Shown piece by piece: positions 17,216 through 26,473 of a stretch of DNA of 64,000 nucleotides. How positions within the stretch are numbered: the stretch's first letter is position 1; each line of letters begins with the position of its first letter. The notes under the pieces are model-generated. The model ran no database searches. It was given only the letters and a program-made list of their open reading frames with translations, and was not told where the DNA came from. The stretch comes from Gymnodinialimonas phycosphaerae (GTDB lineage Bacteria > Pseudomonadota > Alphaproteobacteria > Rhodobacterales > Rhodobacteraceae): the NCBI RefSeq assembly GCF_019195455.1, contig NZ_JAIMBW010000001.1, positions 806,001 through 870,000 of the forward strand, given 5' to 3'. Made by a program: the position numbers and the translations under genes.

Positions 17216-18412
17216 ATGTTGTCGATATACGAACGCCTATATTGGGAGCATCTGGGCGTCGCAGCCGCATTGGCGATTTCACTATTCGTGATCGTGGGCT
17301 TGCTTCTGAGGTTGCGGGAAACAACCGGGCCCAGGATGCATATCTGGGCGATGCTGGCGTTTTTTGCCGTCAACACATCCGATGCCGTCAACTCCTTTGC
17401 CTACTCGGATATCTTCTCGGCCCCGAACCGGTTCTACCGCTGGAACGACGTCCTGATCCCCGGCTTCATGGTGTCGCTCTATTTCTATGTCAGGGCGTTG
17501 ACCAGTTCCGACCCAATGATAGGCCGTCGGGATTGGCTGCACGTGGTGCCCTTTATTGCGGGCCTGATCTGCCTTGCGCCCGCCCTTTTGCTGCCGGGGG
17601 ATGTAAGGCGCGGGGTCTCGGACGTGCCCCTCTCGGACGGTTACCGGCAGCTGGTCGAGCTTGGCGACACGGCATTCTGGATTTTGTGGGTCGTCATTCT
17701 TGGCGTCTATGGCACCCTGTGCATTCGCCGCCTCATGGCGCATAAACGCAACATCCGTGCGGTCTTTTCCGATCTTGAGGGCAAGACCCTGCGCTGGCTG
17801 GATGGTCTGGTGGCAACCATTCTTGTTCTGGCGCTGATCGTCATCATCGACGAAATCCGAATCTTGCTTGGCCAGCCGTCTATCCGCGACGGGATCGCCT
17901 CGTTGCTGTATGACGTGGTGCTGGCCGGATCGTTCGGCATCTTCGCTTTGCGCGCCGTGCCACCGCTGCCGCAGTGGTCTGGGGAAATCGTCGCGCCAGA
18001 TCGCCCGGTCCCCGACACGCGCGAGGAAATCTCCGAGACGACCAAACCCTACGCGCGATCCGGGCTGCAACAAGACGATATCGCCCGCTATGCCGCGCGG
18101 CTGGAAAAACGGATGGCCGAGGGGCAGCTGTGGCGCAAACATGCGCTGAACCTCCAGGGCCTCGCCTCTGAAGTCGCTGTATCCCCGATCCATCTGTCGG
18201 AGGTCTTGAACACGAAGATCGGCATGTCGTTTTACGATTACGTCAACCAGTGCCGCATCCGCGATGCCTGTGATCTTCTGATCCAGACCAATATGTCCGT
18301 GATCGAGATCAGTGAGGCTGTTGGCTTCAACGCCAAGTCGACCTTCAACACCAGTTTCAAGAAGGTGACGGATCAAACGCCAAGCCAATGGCGTGCGACA
18401 CACAAGCCTTGA
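17216..18412 (+). CDS. Membrane-anchored AraC family regulator
   Basis: About seven hydrophobic segments cover roughly residues 10-250 (VAAALAISLFVIVGLLLRLR, FMVSLYFYVRAL, LVATILVLALIVIIDEIRIL). An AraC-type DNA-binding domain follows at the C-terminus (LQGLASEVAVSPIHLSEVLN and VIEISEAVGFNAKSTFNTSF). Such proteins sense signals at the membrane and act directly on DNA. ATG 17216 has GGAG about 10 nt upstream. It sits upstream of, and in the same direction as, the lipoprotein-to-hydrolase gene group, a plausible target. Confidence 0.87.
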   Translation: MLSIYERLYWEHLGVAAALAISLFVIVGLLLRLRETTGPRMHIWAMLAFFAVNTSDAVNSFAYSDIFSAPNRFYRWNDVLIPGFMVSLYFYVRALTSSDPMIGRRDWLHVVPFIAGLICLAPALLLPGDVRRGVSDVPLSDGYRQLVELGDTAFWILWVVILGVYGTLCIRRLMAHKRNIRAVFSDLEGKTLRWLDGLVATILVLALIVIIDEIRILLGQPSIRDGIASLLYDVVLAGSFGIFALRAVPPLPQWSGEIVAPDRPVPDTREEISETTKPYARSGLQQDDIARYAARLEKRMAEGQLWRKHALNLQGLASEVAVSPIHLSEVLNTKIGMSFYDYVNQCRIRDACDLLIQTNMSVIEISEAVGFNAKSTFNTSFKKVTDQTPSQWRATHKP

Positions 18413-18643
18413 GGGGTATCAACCCTCGTTTGCCAAGGCGACGGCGCGAAACCTGATTTCCCAAATAACTGAAAAGAAATCGTAAAAGGCTGACACGCGT
18501 GTTGTCCAGCTTGTCCGAACGTCCGGGCCAGTCGGTCCGGTCGCGGCATGATCGCGCCCTGCCTATTCCTTTGACACATCGCCGGACCGCAGCGCGTGAA
18601 GACCACGCAGCACCCGGCCATCCTGTCGAGAAGGACGCAAATT

Positions 18644-18997
18644 ATGAAATACCTGATGACACTTCCCGCCGTGCTGATTGTCGCCGCCTGTGCGGACAGT
18701 GGCGCGAACTATCAACCGATCCTCGATGGACCGGCGACGCCCGCGTATCGGTCCGATCTGTCCGCCTGCCAGACGCTCGCGCGCAATCAGTTTGGACAAG
18801 AGGCCCTTGGGGCAGCCGCGCTGGGTGCCGGGGCAGGGGCGGTTCTTGGCGAAGTGGACGACGCGGGCGATGCCTTGGGGGGCGCCATATTCGGTGCGTT
18901 GGCCGGTAGGGCCGCGGGGGCGGTGGATGTCAGTGACCGCCGTCAGGCGATCGTGCTGGAATGTCTGCGTGGTCGTGGCCACCGCGTCGTCGGATAG
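18644..18997 (+). CDS. Glycine-zipper lipoprotein
   Basis: The 117-residue precursor has a lipoprotein signal with lipobox VAAC (Cys16). The central part is a glycine-zipper-like segment (ALGAAALGAGAGAVLGEV and ALGGAIFGALAGRAAGAV), then a short Cys-containing tail (VLECLRGRGHRVVG). It is presumably anchored in the outer or inner membrane and may self-associate through the zipper. ATG 18644 has GAAGGA upstream; a longer frame from 18596 would bury the signal peptide. Function unknown. Confidence 0.75.
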   Translation: MKYLMTLPAVLIVAACADSGANYQPILDGPATPAYRSDLSACQTLARNQFGQEALGAAALGAGAGAVLGEVDDAGDALGGAIFGALAGRAAGAVDVSDRRQAIVLECLRGRGHRVVG

Positions 18998-19008
18998 GGG
19001 GGACGGCA

Positions 19009-19224
19009 ATGGCCCATCACTCACCCACACGGTCCCGGCGCTTTCAAACGCTCTACGATCTTCTGACAGGCGGTCTTCTGATAGGCGGTGCTGATCGCGC
19101 GCTGCCAATCCGAACCGATATCCCGGATCACCTGCGCTCTGACGTCGGTCTGCCGGACGTCCAGACAGACGGTCGTACGAACCACCCTCTCGGCACGCTT
19201 CGTGCCGACATCCATAGATACTGA
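19009..19224 (+). CDS. Possible small protein, unknown function
   Basis: This 71-codon frame starts with ATG behind a GGGGGGACGGCA purine stretch, 11 nt after the lipoprotein stop. The segment IPDHLRSDVGLPD resembles the short D-H-L/L-x-D-I/V-G-L motif of small DUF1127-like Rhodobacterales proteins. Support is limited to the start site, position and this motif. A minus-strand frame of similar length (19021-19278) overlaps it. Confidence 0.35.
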   Translation: MAHHSPTRSRRFQTLYDLLTGGLLIGGADRALPIRTDIPDHLRSDVGLPDVQTDGRTNHPLGTLRADIHRY

Positions 19225-19249
19225 CCACACCCGAGAAGGGAGACCGCAG

Positions 19250-20098
19250 ATGAAACGCGTATTGATCGCAGGGGCCACGGGGTATCTGGGCCGTCACCTC
19301 TGCGCAGAATACCAAGGCCGCGGATGGCATGTGACGGCGCTGGTTCGGTCTGAACCGGGCGCCCGCGACATCAAGGCAAATGCTTTGGTCGTCGCGCAAG
19401 CCACCTGGCCCGAAACGCTGGTGGGGGTCATGGACAACATCGATCTGGTTGTCTCTGCCCTTGGGATAACGCGACAGGCCGACGGTGTCGGCTATTGGGA
19501 TGTTGATTACCAAGCCAACCTCAACTTGCTGGAAGAAGCGGTGCGCGCCAATGCAAAGCAGTTCGGCTTCATCCACGTCCTGAACGCGGATCGCATGGGC
19601 GACGTCCCACTTGTTGCCGCCAAAAGCGCCTTCGTGCGCAAGTTGCAGCAAGCGCCGCTGCAATCCACCGTCATTGCGCCCACGGGGTACTTTTCCGACA
19701 TGGCCGATTTCCTGGCCATGGCCAGGGCCGGGCGGGTCTGGCTCTTTGGCAAGGGATTGCAAAGGATCAACCCCATTCACGGTGCCGATCTTGCGGCAGC
19801 GAGCTTTGATGCCATCGCGCGCGGCGAAGCATGGTACGCGGTCGGCGGTCCCGAGCCGTTCACGCAGATCGAGCTTGCGACCCTGTGTTTCGAGGTGCTG
19901 GACGCCCCCGTTCGCATCACACATGTGCCCGATGTCTTGCGCCGCCTGTCGCTTTGGCTTTTGCCGCGTCTTGCGCCGCGCAGGATCGCCGGACCGGCAC
20001 AGTTCTTTCTGACGGCACTGGCCATGAACATGACCGCACCGCCATTCGGAACGCATCGCTTGGCCGCGCATTTTCAATCCATCGCAGATCAGGACTGA
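19250..20098 (+). CDS. Atypical SDR, NAD(P)-binding protein
   Basis: The protein begins KRVLIAGATGYLGRHLC, the GxxGxxG Rossmann motif of atypical/NmrA-like SDRs, and continues with LVVSALGITRQ and YWDVDYQANLNLLEEA. The typical catalytic Tyr-x-x-x-Lys is not evident. The C-terminus has hydrophobic helices that could contact the membrane (LSLWLLPRLAPRRIAG). ATG 19250 has GAAGGGAGA upstream. It heads a plus-strand group with a membrane protein, a serine hydrolase and an alpha/beta hydrolase. Confidence 0.8.
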   Translation: MKRVLIAGATGYLGRHLCAEYQGRGWHVTALVRSEPGARDIKANALVVAQATWPETLVGVMDNIDLVVSALGITRQADGVGYWDVDYQANLNLLEEAVRANAKQFGFIHVLNADRMGDVPLVAAKSAFVRKLQQAPLQSTVIAPTGYFSDMADFLAMARAGRVWLFGKGLQRINPIHGADLAAASFDAIARGEAWYAVGGPEPFTQIELATLCFEVLDAPVRITHVPDVLRRLSLWLLPRLAPRRIAGPAQFFLTALAMNMTAPPFGTHRLAAHFQSIADQD

Positions 20099-20135
20099 AG
20101 GCCTGCCGAGGCCTTCCATGGGGCGGAGATCCAAT

Positions 20136-20801
20136 ATGACACTTCAACGAATGGGGGGCTTTGCCGCCGTGACCTGCGCCGCAACCTATGTGTTCGGATT
20201 TGCTTTGCTGGTCACCGTCTTGGCCCCATTACGGTACGGGACCATCGACATAGATGCAGCCGCCGTCGTGGCGTTTATCGATGTGCGCCCCGGTGTGTTG
20301 ATCGTCTGGAACACGGTCATCTACATCCTGAACGCCCTGGCCTTGACCGTCGTTGTGCTTGCGCTGCATGCGCGCCTTGCGATCGCCACGCCTGACTGGG
20401 CGGCCACGACGCGGGCGTTTGGCTTGCTCTGGGCCACATTGGTTCTTGCGGCGGGTATGATAGGGAATGTCGCGGTGGAACGGGCGGCGCATCTCTTCCC
20501 AACCGATCCGGCACGGGCGGTCGCGGTTTGGGATATGCTCCACTCGGTTGAACTGGGCCTTGGCGGCGGCAATGAGATCGCAGGCGGTGTCTGGATCCTG
20601 CTTGTAAGCATTGCAGGCCTGATGGGCCGCAGCTTGGGAAGGATCACGGTTGGACTGGGGCTGCTGACCGGCACAGCCGGCCTTGCCACGCTGTTCCCCT
20701 TTATCGGGGATATCTCCGGCGCTGTTTTCGGGCTGGGGGGCATCGCGTGGTTTATCGCGGTTGGACTGTCCCCGGGCCGTGTTGGGCGAACGAAGCATTG
20801 A
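20136..20801 (+). CDS. Multi-pass membrane protein, DUF4386-like
   Basis: The 221-residue protein has about six membrane helices and a DUF4386-like course (VRPGVLIVWNTVIYILNALAL, LGLGGGNEIAGGVWILLVS). I am not certain of the family. It follows the atypical SDR by 37 bp and precedes the serine hydrolase by 33 bp, so it is probably cotranscribed. ATG 20136 is preferred, with GGAG 7-8 nt upstream. Confidence 0.65.
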   Translation: MTLQRMGGFAAVTCAATYVFGFALLVTVLAPLRYGTIDIDAAAVVAFIDVRPGVLIVWNTVIYILNALALTVVVLALHARLAIATPDWAATTRAFGLLWATLVLAAGMIGNVAVERAAHLFPTDPARAVAVWDMLHSVELGLGGGNEIAGGVWILLVSIAGLMGRSLGRITVGLGLLTGTAGLATLFPFIGDISGAVFGLGGIAWFIAVGLSPGRVGRTKH

Positions 20802-20834
20802 CGCGCGAGAAAACCCCCACAGGAGGATGCAACG

Positions 20835-21872
20835 ATGACGACACTTAATCACGATTTGCAAAAGCTGATCGATGCAGAGGCCAGCACGGCCAACACCCAT
20901 AGCCTGCTGCTCGCGGTGCAATCCGGCGACCGACGGGTCGATTTCAAGGGCAGTGCGGGGGCCGCCGCCGACGCGCGGTTCTTCATTGCCAGCGTCACCA
21001 AGATGTTCACAGCCACGTTGATCCTGCAACTGAAGGATCAGGGTCTGATCGACCTCGACACGACCGCTCAAAGCATCCTGAGCCAATACGACCTGTCGGA
21101 CCTTCATGTAGTCAAAGGTCGCGCGTATGGCCCACAGTTGACCATCCGCCACCTGCTTCATCAGACGTCCGGGCTGGCGGATTACTACGAAGGCGATGTG
21201 GCAATCGCAATCAAACAAGGCCACGATCAGGCCTATGACCTGAACGATGTCTTGCGCATGTCGAAGGCTCTGCCACCGCTGGCGGCACCCGGTCGCGGCA
21301 GGTCCTACTATTCGGACACCAACTGGCAGTTGCTTGGCGCGATCATTGAAACTGTGACGGGGCGGCCTTTTGGCGATGTGGTGCAGACGCAAATCTGCGC
21401 GCCACTGGGGCTGAAGCACACGTCGGTCCATGGGCCGGATCAACCCGCGCCTTTGACCCTCTACAATCGGTCCAGACCGCTTCACTTGCCCCTGAGCTTG
21501 TCCAGCATGGGCCCCGATGGCGGGATCGTGTCCACGCTGGATGATATGCTTGTGTTTCTAAGGGCATATATGGGGAATGCTCTGTTCGACCCACGCCACG
21601 AGGCAGATGTGCGGGCCTTCAACAAGCTGTTCTTTCCCCTCCAGTACGGGTTCGGGCTCATGCGGTTCAAACTGCCGCGCTGGTTGAACCTGTTTCGCGA
21701 GACGCCAGAGTTGATCGGGCATTCAGGCGCAAGCGGCTCGTTCGCCTTCCATGCGCCAAAGGAGGACATCTTCCTGACGGGAACCTTCAATCAGGTCGAC
21801 GCTCCAAAACGGCCCTTTGCCCTGATGATGAAGGTCATGCACTGGCTGCAACGCCACGGGGATCGCACATGA
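20835..21872 (+). CDS. Serine hydrolase, beta-lactamase/D-aminopeptidase family
   Basis: The 345-residue protein has the class C beta-lactamase fold signature: SVTK (S-x-x-K nucleophile and base) and a third box GHSGASG. The usual Y-x-N box is YSD in YYSDTNWQLLG, a common substitution in esterase-like members. There is no signal peptide, so it should act in the cytoplasm, arguing against a resistance beta-lactamase. AGGAGG precedes the ATG. Its stop overlaps the start of the next hydrolase gene (ATGA), so the two are translationally coupled. Confidence 0.85.
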   Translation: MTTLNHDLQKLIDAEASTANTHSLLLAVQSGDRRVDFKGSAGAAADARFFIASVTKMFTATLILQLKDQGLIDLDTTAQSILSQYDLSDLHVVKGRAYGPQLTIRHLLHQTSGLADYYEGDVAIAIKQGHDQAYDLNDVLRMSKALPPLAAPGRGRSYYSDTNWQLLGAIIETVTGRPFGDVVQTQICAPLGLKHTSVHGPDQPAPLTLYNRSRPLHLPLSLSSMGPDGGIVSTLDDMLVFLRAYMGNALFDPRHEADVRAFNKLFFPLQYGFGLMRFKLPRWLNLFRETPELIGHSGASGSFAFHAPKEDIFLTGTFNQVDAPKRPFALMMKVMHWLQRHGDRT

Positions 21873-22870
21873 AGACCGTCTTCAAACTCAGCATGGGTGT
21901 CTTTCTGATTGCGGTCGCGATCGTGGGCCTCCTCATGGTCGCCACGCGCGGGGACTACCGCGTCCTCCCCCTTGTCATCGATGACCCGGCCTTGCCGTCC
22001 CGGGTGATTGCGGGGATCAATCTGCATCTGCGCATCGTCGAGGGGCCACCTGATACGACGACGGTCATCGTTTTGCACGGCGGGCCCGGCGGCGATTTTC
22101 GGTCCCTTCAGGGCCTTGACGCTTTGTCCGATGACTACCGCATCGTCTATTATGATCAGCGCGGGGCGGGCCTGTCGCAGCGAGTGGAAAGCGACCATCT
22201 GACGTTGGAGGGGCATGTAACCGAGCTTGCAGGGGTCATTGACCATGTCTCTCCCCATGCCAATCCCGTGTTGATCGGACACTCATGGGGTGCGATTCTT
22301 GCGACGTCTTATCTGGGCCGCTACCCGGAAAGGATTGCAGGTGTGGTGCTGATCGAACCGGGGTTTCTGAACGCGGCCGGGCGCGAACGCTGGGAAGAAC
22401 GAAGCCGTGACTACATGTCCGGTCTCACTTACTGGCGGGAGGCGGTACTGACGGGCTTTCGTGCGCAGCACGTCGACGGCCCTGATCTGAGCGCGCCGGA
22501 TGATTTCCTAATCGGACACATGGTCGACGTCTTCGTCAACCACCCGCACAATCCCTATCATTGCGGGCAAGGGTACACCGCCCCAAGTTGGCGCTTTGGT
22601 GCCGCCTCAAGCGACATTCTCGAAGCGATCAGCCCGCGCGATCTTGACGACATCGCCGAACGCGCAGCCGATTTCAGCGGGCACGTGATGTTGATGGCGG
22701 GCGCGTGTAACTCATGGACGGGGCCGGAATTGCAGCGCCTTCATCAATCGCATTTCAATGATGCCGAAGTTGTCGTGGTCAACGACGCAGGTCACAACGT
22801 GATTTGGGATAATCCCGGCGTCTCATTGACAGCCATCAGAGGCTTCTTGTCCGGTATCACGACCCACTGA
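21869..22870 (+). CDS. Alpha/beta hydrolase, prolyl-aminopeptidase-like, membrane-anchored
   Basis: An N-terminal hydrophobic segment (GVFLIAVAIVGLLMVAT) probably anchors or exports the protein. The hydrolase core shows HGGPGGDF (oxyanion hole), YYDQRGAGLS, the nucleophile elbow GHSWGA and a catalytic His in DAGHNVIWDN. HGGPG and DQRGxGxS are typical of S33 proline iminopeptidases. The start overlaps the preceding serine hydrolase stop. Substrate unknown; the pair could process a small peptide, amide or ester. Confidence 0.85.
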   Translation: MKTVFKLSMGVFLIAVAIVGLLMVATRGDYRVLPLVIDDPALPSRVIAGINLHLRIVEGPPDTTTVIVLHGGPGGDFRSLQGLDALSDDYRIVYYDQRGAGLSQRVESDHLTLEGHVTELAGVIDHVSPHANPVLIGHSWGAILATSYLGRYPERIAGVVLIEPGFLNAAGRERWEERSRDYMSGLTYWREAVLTGFRAQHVDGPDLSAPDDFLIGHMVDVFVNHPHNPYHCGQGYTAPSWRFGAASSDILEAISPRDLDDIAERAADFSGHVMLMAGACNSWTGPELQRLHQSHFNDAEVVVVNDAGHNVIWDNPGVSLTAIRGFLSGITTH

Positions 22871-22982
22871 TGCGCGCCGTGGCATGTGGAACGGTCCTTG
22901 GTCGCAGATGGGCTGGGACAGCGAAGGGACTAAGGGCTCTTCGCGTATCGGATGGGCGCTTTCATTGAAGGGAAGGGCACAA

Positions 22983-24077
22983 ATGCAGACATCAAGCTCC
23001 CTAATTCCCGAGGCTGTTCTGGCCCCCTACAGGGGGAAGAAAACGGCTATCGTGACCCTGTTTCTCCGGGACGGCGACATGACCTTCGCGGCGTCCGGAG
23101 ACCTTGATCCCAGGAACAACACGGCCCCGGACCGCGCGCTTTTTGAGATCGGATCAATCACCAAGGTTTTTACGGCGCTTCTCCTTGCTGTTCTTGTCGA
23201 GGAGGGAAGGATTGATCCTGACCGACCCATCAGAGATTTGGTAAGCGGCCTGTCCGATGCGCCGCCGTGGATCACGCCGCGGAACCTGGCAACGCACACA
23301 AGCGGCTTGCCCACGATTCACATGCCGCTTTGGAAAGCAGTGTTTTGCCTGCCCGATGATCCCTATGCCGCGTTTTCGCGACGTGACCTGATCGACTGGC
23401 TCCGCATCCGAGGCAGCACCGCGCCGCCCCGCCGTCAGCTGCATCGCTACTCCAACCTCGGCTACGGGCTTTTGGGCGAGGCAATGGCGATGCGCGAAGG
23501 AAAGCCCTTTTCGGATCTGTTGGCCGAAAAAGTCCTTACCCCTTTGGGTCTAACGGATACGACGGCGGACCTGACGACCGCGCAGCAGGCACGCTTCATG
23601 CAGCCCTTCAACGTCAAAGACAGACCCGTTGTGCCTTGGTCATTCCAGGCCATTGCCGGCGCCGGGTGCCTCCGCTCGACGGCGCGGGATCTCGGCCAAT
23701 TCTCATCTGCTGTCTTGAAGGCCTTGGCACACCCAGAGTCCGCGCTGGACCGCGCGATTTGCCGAAGTGCGTTGCCCTTGGTTGGTTTGGGACCAAACGG
23801 CGCCCACGCGCCTGTCACGCAATGTCTTGGCTGGTTGTCCATCAAGCTGGACCGCGAAGCGCCCCGAATGCTGTTTCACAATGGGGGCACCGCTGGGTCA
23901 ACCTGCGCGCTTTATATTTGCCCCGCAGCAAACGCCAGCGCGCTCATTCTTTCCAACCGAGGCGTCGCGGCCGGAATGTGGTCAAGTGCGAAATGGCGCC
24001 GGTCAGATCCCGACCGCGCCATGAGCGACGTGTTCGCGAGCTTGAGCTCAAGCGCCAATGCAACGCCATCTGCTTGA
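22983..24077 (+). CDS. Second serine hydrolase, beta-lactamase family
   Basis: The protein has all three boxes of the class C beta-lactamase/esterase family: SITK, YSN (RYSNLGYGLLGEAM) and HNGGTAG. It lacks a clear signal peptide. ATG 22983 is chosen because GGAAGGG lies a few nt upstream; the open frame extends 33 codons further without support. It follows the alpha/beta hydrolase by 112 bp on the same strand and may belong to the same accessory group, but it is not a close copy of the 20835 hydrolase. Confidence 0.83.
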   Translation: MQTSSSLIPEAVLAPYRGKKTAIVTLFLRDGDMTFAASGDLDPRNNTAPDRALFEIGSITKVFTALLLAVLVEEGRIDPDRPIRDLVSGLSDAPPWITPRNLATHTSGLPTIHMPLWKAVFCLPDDPYAAFSRRDLIDWLRIRGSTAPPRRQLHRYSNLGYGLLGEAMAMREGKPFSDLLAEKVLTPLGLTDTTADLTTAQQARFMQPFNVKDRPVVPWSFQAIAGAGCLRSTARDLGQFSSAVLKALAHPESALDRAICRSALPLVGLGPNGAHAPVTQCLGWLSIKLDREAPRMLFHNGGTAGSTCALYICPAANASALILSNRGVAAGMWSSAKWRRSDPDRAMSDVFASLSSSANATPSA

Positions 24078-24259
24078 ATGGGCGCACCGATCCTGAAACG
24101 GGATAAGAGATGGCTTGCCGTCGCAGGGAGGGCGCGACGAATGTCCGCCCGTGGCGGGCGCGACAGCGGTCTACATGCGTCAGTCTCGTATGACGTCTTG
24201 GTCGGCGAACATATATGGCCGTTGTTGCACAAACCGGTGCCCGGCGCCCAATCAGGCGT

Positions 24260-24721
24260 TCAAACCGGGATCGGTCGATCTTCAATAATGCCCTCCATCG
24301 CGAAATAGGAGGTGACGGCGTCAAGCTCGATCGTGTCGATCAGCCGTTGATAGACCTGGTCGAAGCTTTCCATGTCCTCGGTCACGATCTTGATCATGTA
24401 ATCGTAGTCACCGCCGATGCGGTAAAAGTCCACGATGTCGGGAATTGCCGTCACATGGCGGCGGAACTTGGTGAGCCACTCCTTTGAATGGCTGCGTGTG
24501 CGCAGCAACGTGAAGACCACAAGGGTCTTGCCCAGGGCCCGCCGGTCGATCAACACGCGCTGCCCCTTGATGACGCCCCTCTCTTCCAGCTGTTTCAGGC
24601 GACGCCAACAGGCATTCTGCGACAGCCCGACACGGTCCGCCAGGTCACGCTGACTGAGCCGTTCGTCTTTTTGAAGCTCCCGAATGAGGGAACGGTCAAT
24701 ATGATCCATTTTCTTATCCAT
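24260..24721 (-). CDS. Lrp/AsnC family transcriptional regulator
   Basis: The 153-residue protein has the standard Lrp layout: N-terminal HTH (DRSLIRELQKDERLSQRDLA, then GLSQNACWRRLKQLEERGVI) and a C-terminal RAM domain (VVFTLLRTRSH through IGGDYDYMIKI). Lrp proteins sense amino acids and usually control the divergent gene, here a PLP enzyme, so an amino-acid substrate for that enzyme is likely. An alternative start is ATG 24709. A TTGA-TTTT-TCAA dyad lies between the genes. Confidence 0.92.
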   Translation of the reverse strand: MDKKMDHIDRSLIRELQKDERLSQRDLADRVGLSQNACWRRLKQLEERGVIKGQRVLIDRRALGKTLVVFTLLRTRSHSKEWLTKFRRHVTAIPDIVDFYRIGGDYDYMIKIVTEDMESFDQVYQRLIDTIELDAVTSYFAMEGIIEDRPIPV

Positions 24722-24736
24722 TCTTCGATCATAACC

Positions 24737-24763
24737 TTTCCAAAATTTGATTTTTCAAGGAAA
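24737..24763. promoter_or_regulatory. AT-rich dyad between lrp-like gene and aminotransferase gene
   Basis: TTGATTTTTCAA (24747-24758) is a perfect inverted repeat of TTGA around TTTT. Outer arms TTTCC (from about 24737) and GGAAA (24759-24763) flank it. AT-rich dyads of this type are typical Lrp/AsnC targets. Confidence 0.5.
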
Positions 24764-24831
24764 TAGCGCAGAAAAATTCGCTGAGCCATAGTCTATCCTT
24801 TGGGTGCGCAGCCAAAAGAGGGAAGACGCCG

Positions 24832-26301
24832 ATGACCGCTTTAGCAGACTTCCGAGACGGCCTTGACCGCCCCGACATCGTGGAATTTCTCCGCGATGGC
24901 TTGATCGGTGACGGCGTTGCGATTGAAACGCCCTTCGGGTCACAGCGCCTTGTCTATGCGGACTATGTCGCCTCGGGGCGGGCCTTGCGGCAAGTCGAGG
25001 ATTTCGTGATGGAGCATGTGCTGCCCTATTACGCCAACAGTCACACCGAGGCGTCGTTCTGTGGCATGACCATGACCCGGATGCGAGAAGAGGCGCGCGC
25101 CACCATCGCCCGATTGGTGAAGGCGGATGAAAGCTGCCATGTGATCTTTGCGGGATCGGGCGCGACGGCTGGGATCAACCGGATCGTCGGCCTGCTGCAA
25201 ATCGAAAAACTGGTCGCGTCCGACAAGCGGGTCGTGGTCCTGATCGGACCCTATGAGCATCACTCCAACATCCTGCCTTGGCGCGAAACGGGCGCAGAAC
25301 TTGTCGTCGTACCAGAGGCGCCGGGGGGCGGTCTTGATATGGCAGCCTTGCGGGCCAGCTTGACGGCGGCACAGGGGGCGGATCTGATCGTTGGCAGCTT
25401 CTCGGCGGCCTCGAACGTCACGGGCATTGTTACCGATACCACTGACGTCACCCGTGTCCTGAAGGCCAATGGCGCGCTTGCGATCTGGGATTACGCAGGG
25501 GGGGCGCCCTATCTGCCGATGGAGATGGGGTCATCTGCGGACTGTCAGAAAGACGCGATCATCTTCTCGCCCCACAAGTTTGCCGGTGGCCCGGGTGCGA
25601 CCGGCATCGCAGTTGTCCGCGATACCATTGTCCGGTGCAAAACCCCCACGGCTCCGGGGGGCGGAACGGTCAGCTTTGTGTCCCCTTGGCGCCATGCGTA
25701 TTCCGCCAAGGTCGAGGTGCGCGAAGAAGCCGGCACGCCGAACGTGGTGGGGGACATTCGCGCGGCGCTTGTGATGTTGGTCAAGGACGCAATCGGGACG
25801 GACGCGATCCTTGCGCGCGACGCCGTGTTGCGCGATCGGGCCTCCACCGTGCTGGCAAGACATCCTTTCATCCGGGTGTTGGGCAAGTCTGACAACGTCC
25901 CGGCGCTTCCGATCTTCTCTTTCCAGGTGGCCGATGAAGACGGCACCTTGGTGCACCAGCAGCTGTTCACGCGAATGCTGTCGGATTTCTTTGGTGTGCA
26001 GGTTCGCGGCGGGTGCGCCTGCGCGGGTCCCTACGCCCACGCGCTGCTTGGTCTTGATGAGGCGCAATCCGAGGATCTTTTCAAGAGGTTGGGCGCGGGT
26101 CATGAGGTCGAAAAACCGGGTTGGGTGCGGTTCAACCTAAGCTATCTGCACAGCGACGCGCAGGTAGCCTCTATCCTTGAGGCGATTTCAACCCTGGCCA
26201 GCACCGCAAGGGAACGTGCCGCCCAATACGAGTGCGACCCGGCAACGGCCCGCTTCAATGCCCGGGGGGCTGACGATCATACGCTTTTGCGTGCCGGTTG
26301 A
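24832..26301 (+). CDS. Class-V aminotransferase-fold PLP enzyme (cysteine desulfurase-like)
   Basis: The 489-residue protein has the fold-type I class V pattern: YADYVASGRALRQVE, NSHTEASFCG, FAGSGATAGINRIVG, and the PLP lysine in SPHKFAGGPGATG. A late Cys-containing segment RGGCACAGPYAH aligns with the active-site Cys loop of cysteine desulfurases. It is longer than SufS/IscS, and the genomic context is an Lrp regulator rather than Fe-S genes, so amino-acid lyase or transaminase activity is as likely as desulfuration. No partner gene follows; the next 600 bp hold only a pseudogene. Confidence 0.82.
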   Translation: MTALADFRDGLDRPDIVEFLRDGLIGDGVAIETPFGSQRLVYADYVASGRALRQVEDFVMEHVLPYYANSHTEASFCGMTMTRMREEARATIARLVKADESCHVIFAGSGATAGINRIVGLLQIEKLVASDKRVVVLIGPYEHHSNILPWRETGAELVVVPEAPGGGLDMAALRASLTAAQGADLIVGSFSAASNVTGIVTDTTDVTRVLKANGALAIWDYAGGAPYLPMEMGSSADCQKDAIIFSPHKFAGGPGATGIAVVRDTIVRCKTPTAPGGGTVSFVSPWRHAYSAKVEVREEAGTPNVVGDIRAALVMLVKDAIGTDAILARDAVLRDRASTVLARHPFIRVLGKSDNVPALPIFSFQVADEDGTLVHQQLFTRMLSDFFGVQVRGGCACAGPYAHALLGLDEAQSEDLFKRLGAGHEVEKPGWVRFNLSYLHSDAQVASILEAISTLASTARERAAQYECDPATARFNARGADDHTLLRAG

Positions 26302-26473
26302 TGTCCCGTGTATCGCGGGCAGGGCGCCACCTGGCTGGAGTGACCCAGCGGGTGCATCAGCCGGTTTGCCCACCCGAAAACCGCAATCGAAGGGATCAGG
26401 TCCAAGGCTCAGGCGTCCTCCATACCGGCATCGCGCAGCGCCTTGATAGGGGAGTGATCTACGTGGGGCGTTC

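Noticed and set aside
19021..19278. Minus-strand 85-codon frame opposite the small protein at 19009
   Set aside because: It overlaps the start region of the following SDR gene, has no ribosome site that I can see, and runs against all neighbours.
20835..24077. Serine hydrolases as antibiotic-resistance beta-lactamases
   Set aside because: They lack signal peptides, one has a YSD box, and the context is oxidoreductases and an alpha/beta hydrolase; esterase or peptidase roles are more likely.
24225..24240. TTGTTGCACAAA as an insertion-sequence end
   Set aside because: No matching inverted repeat, target duplication or transposase fragment was found nearby.
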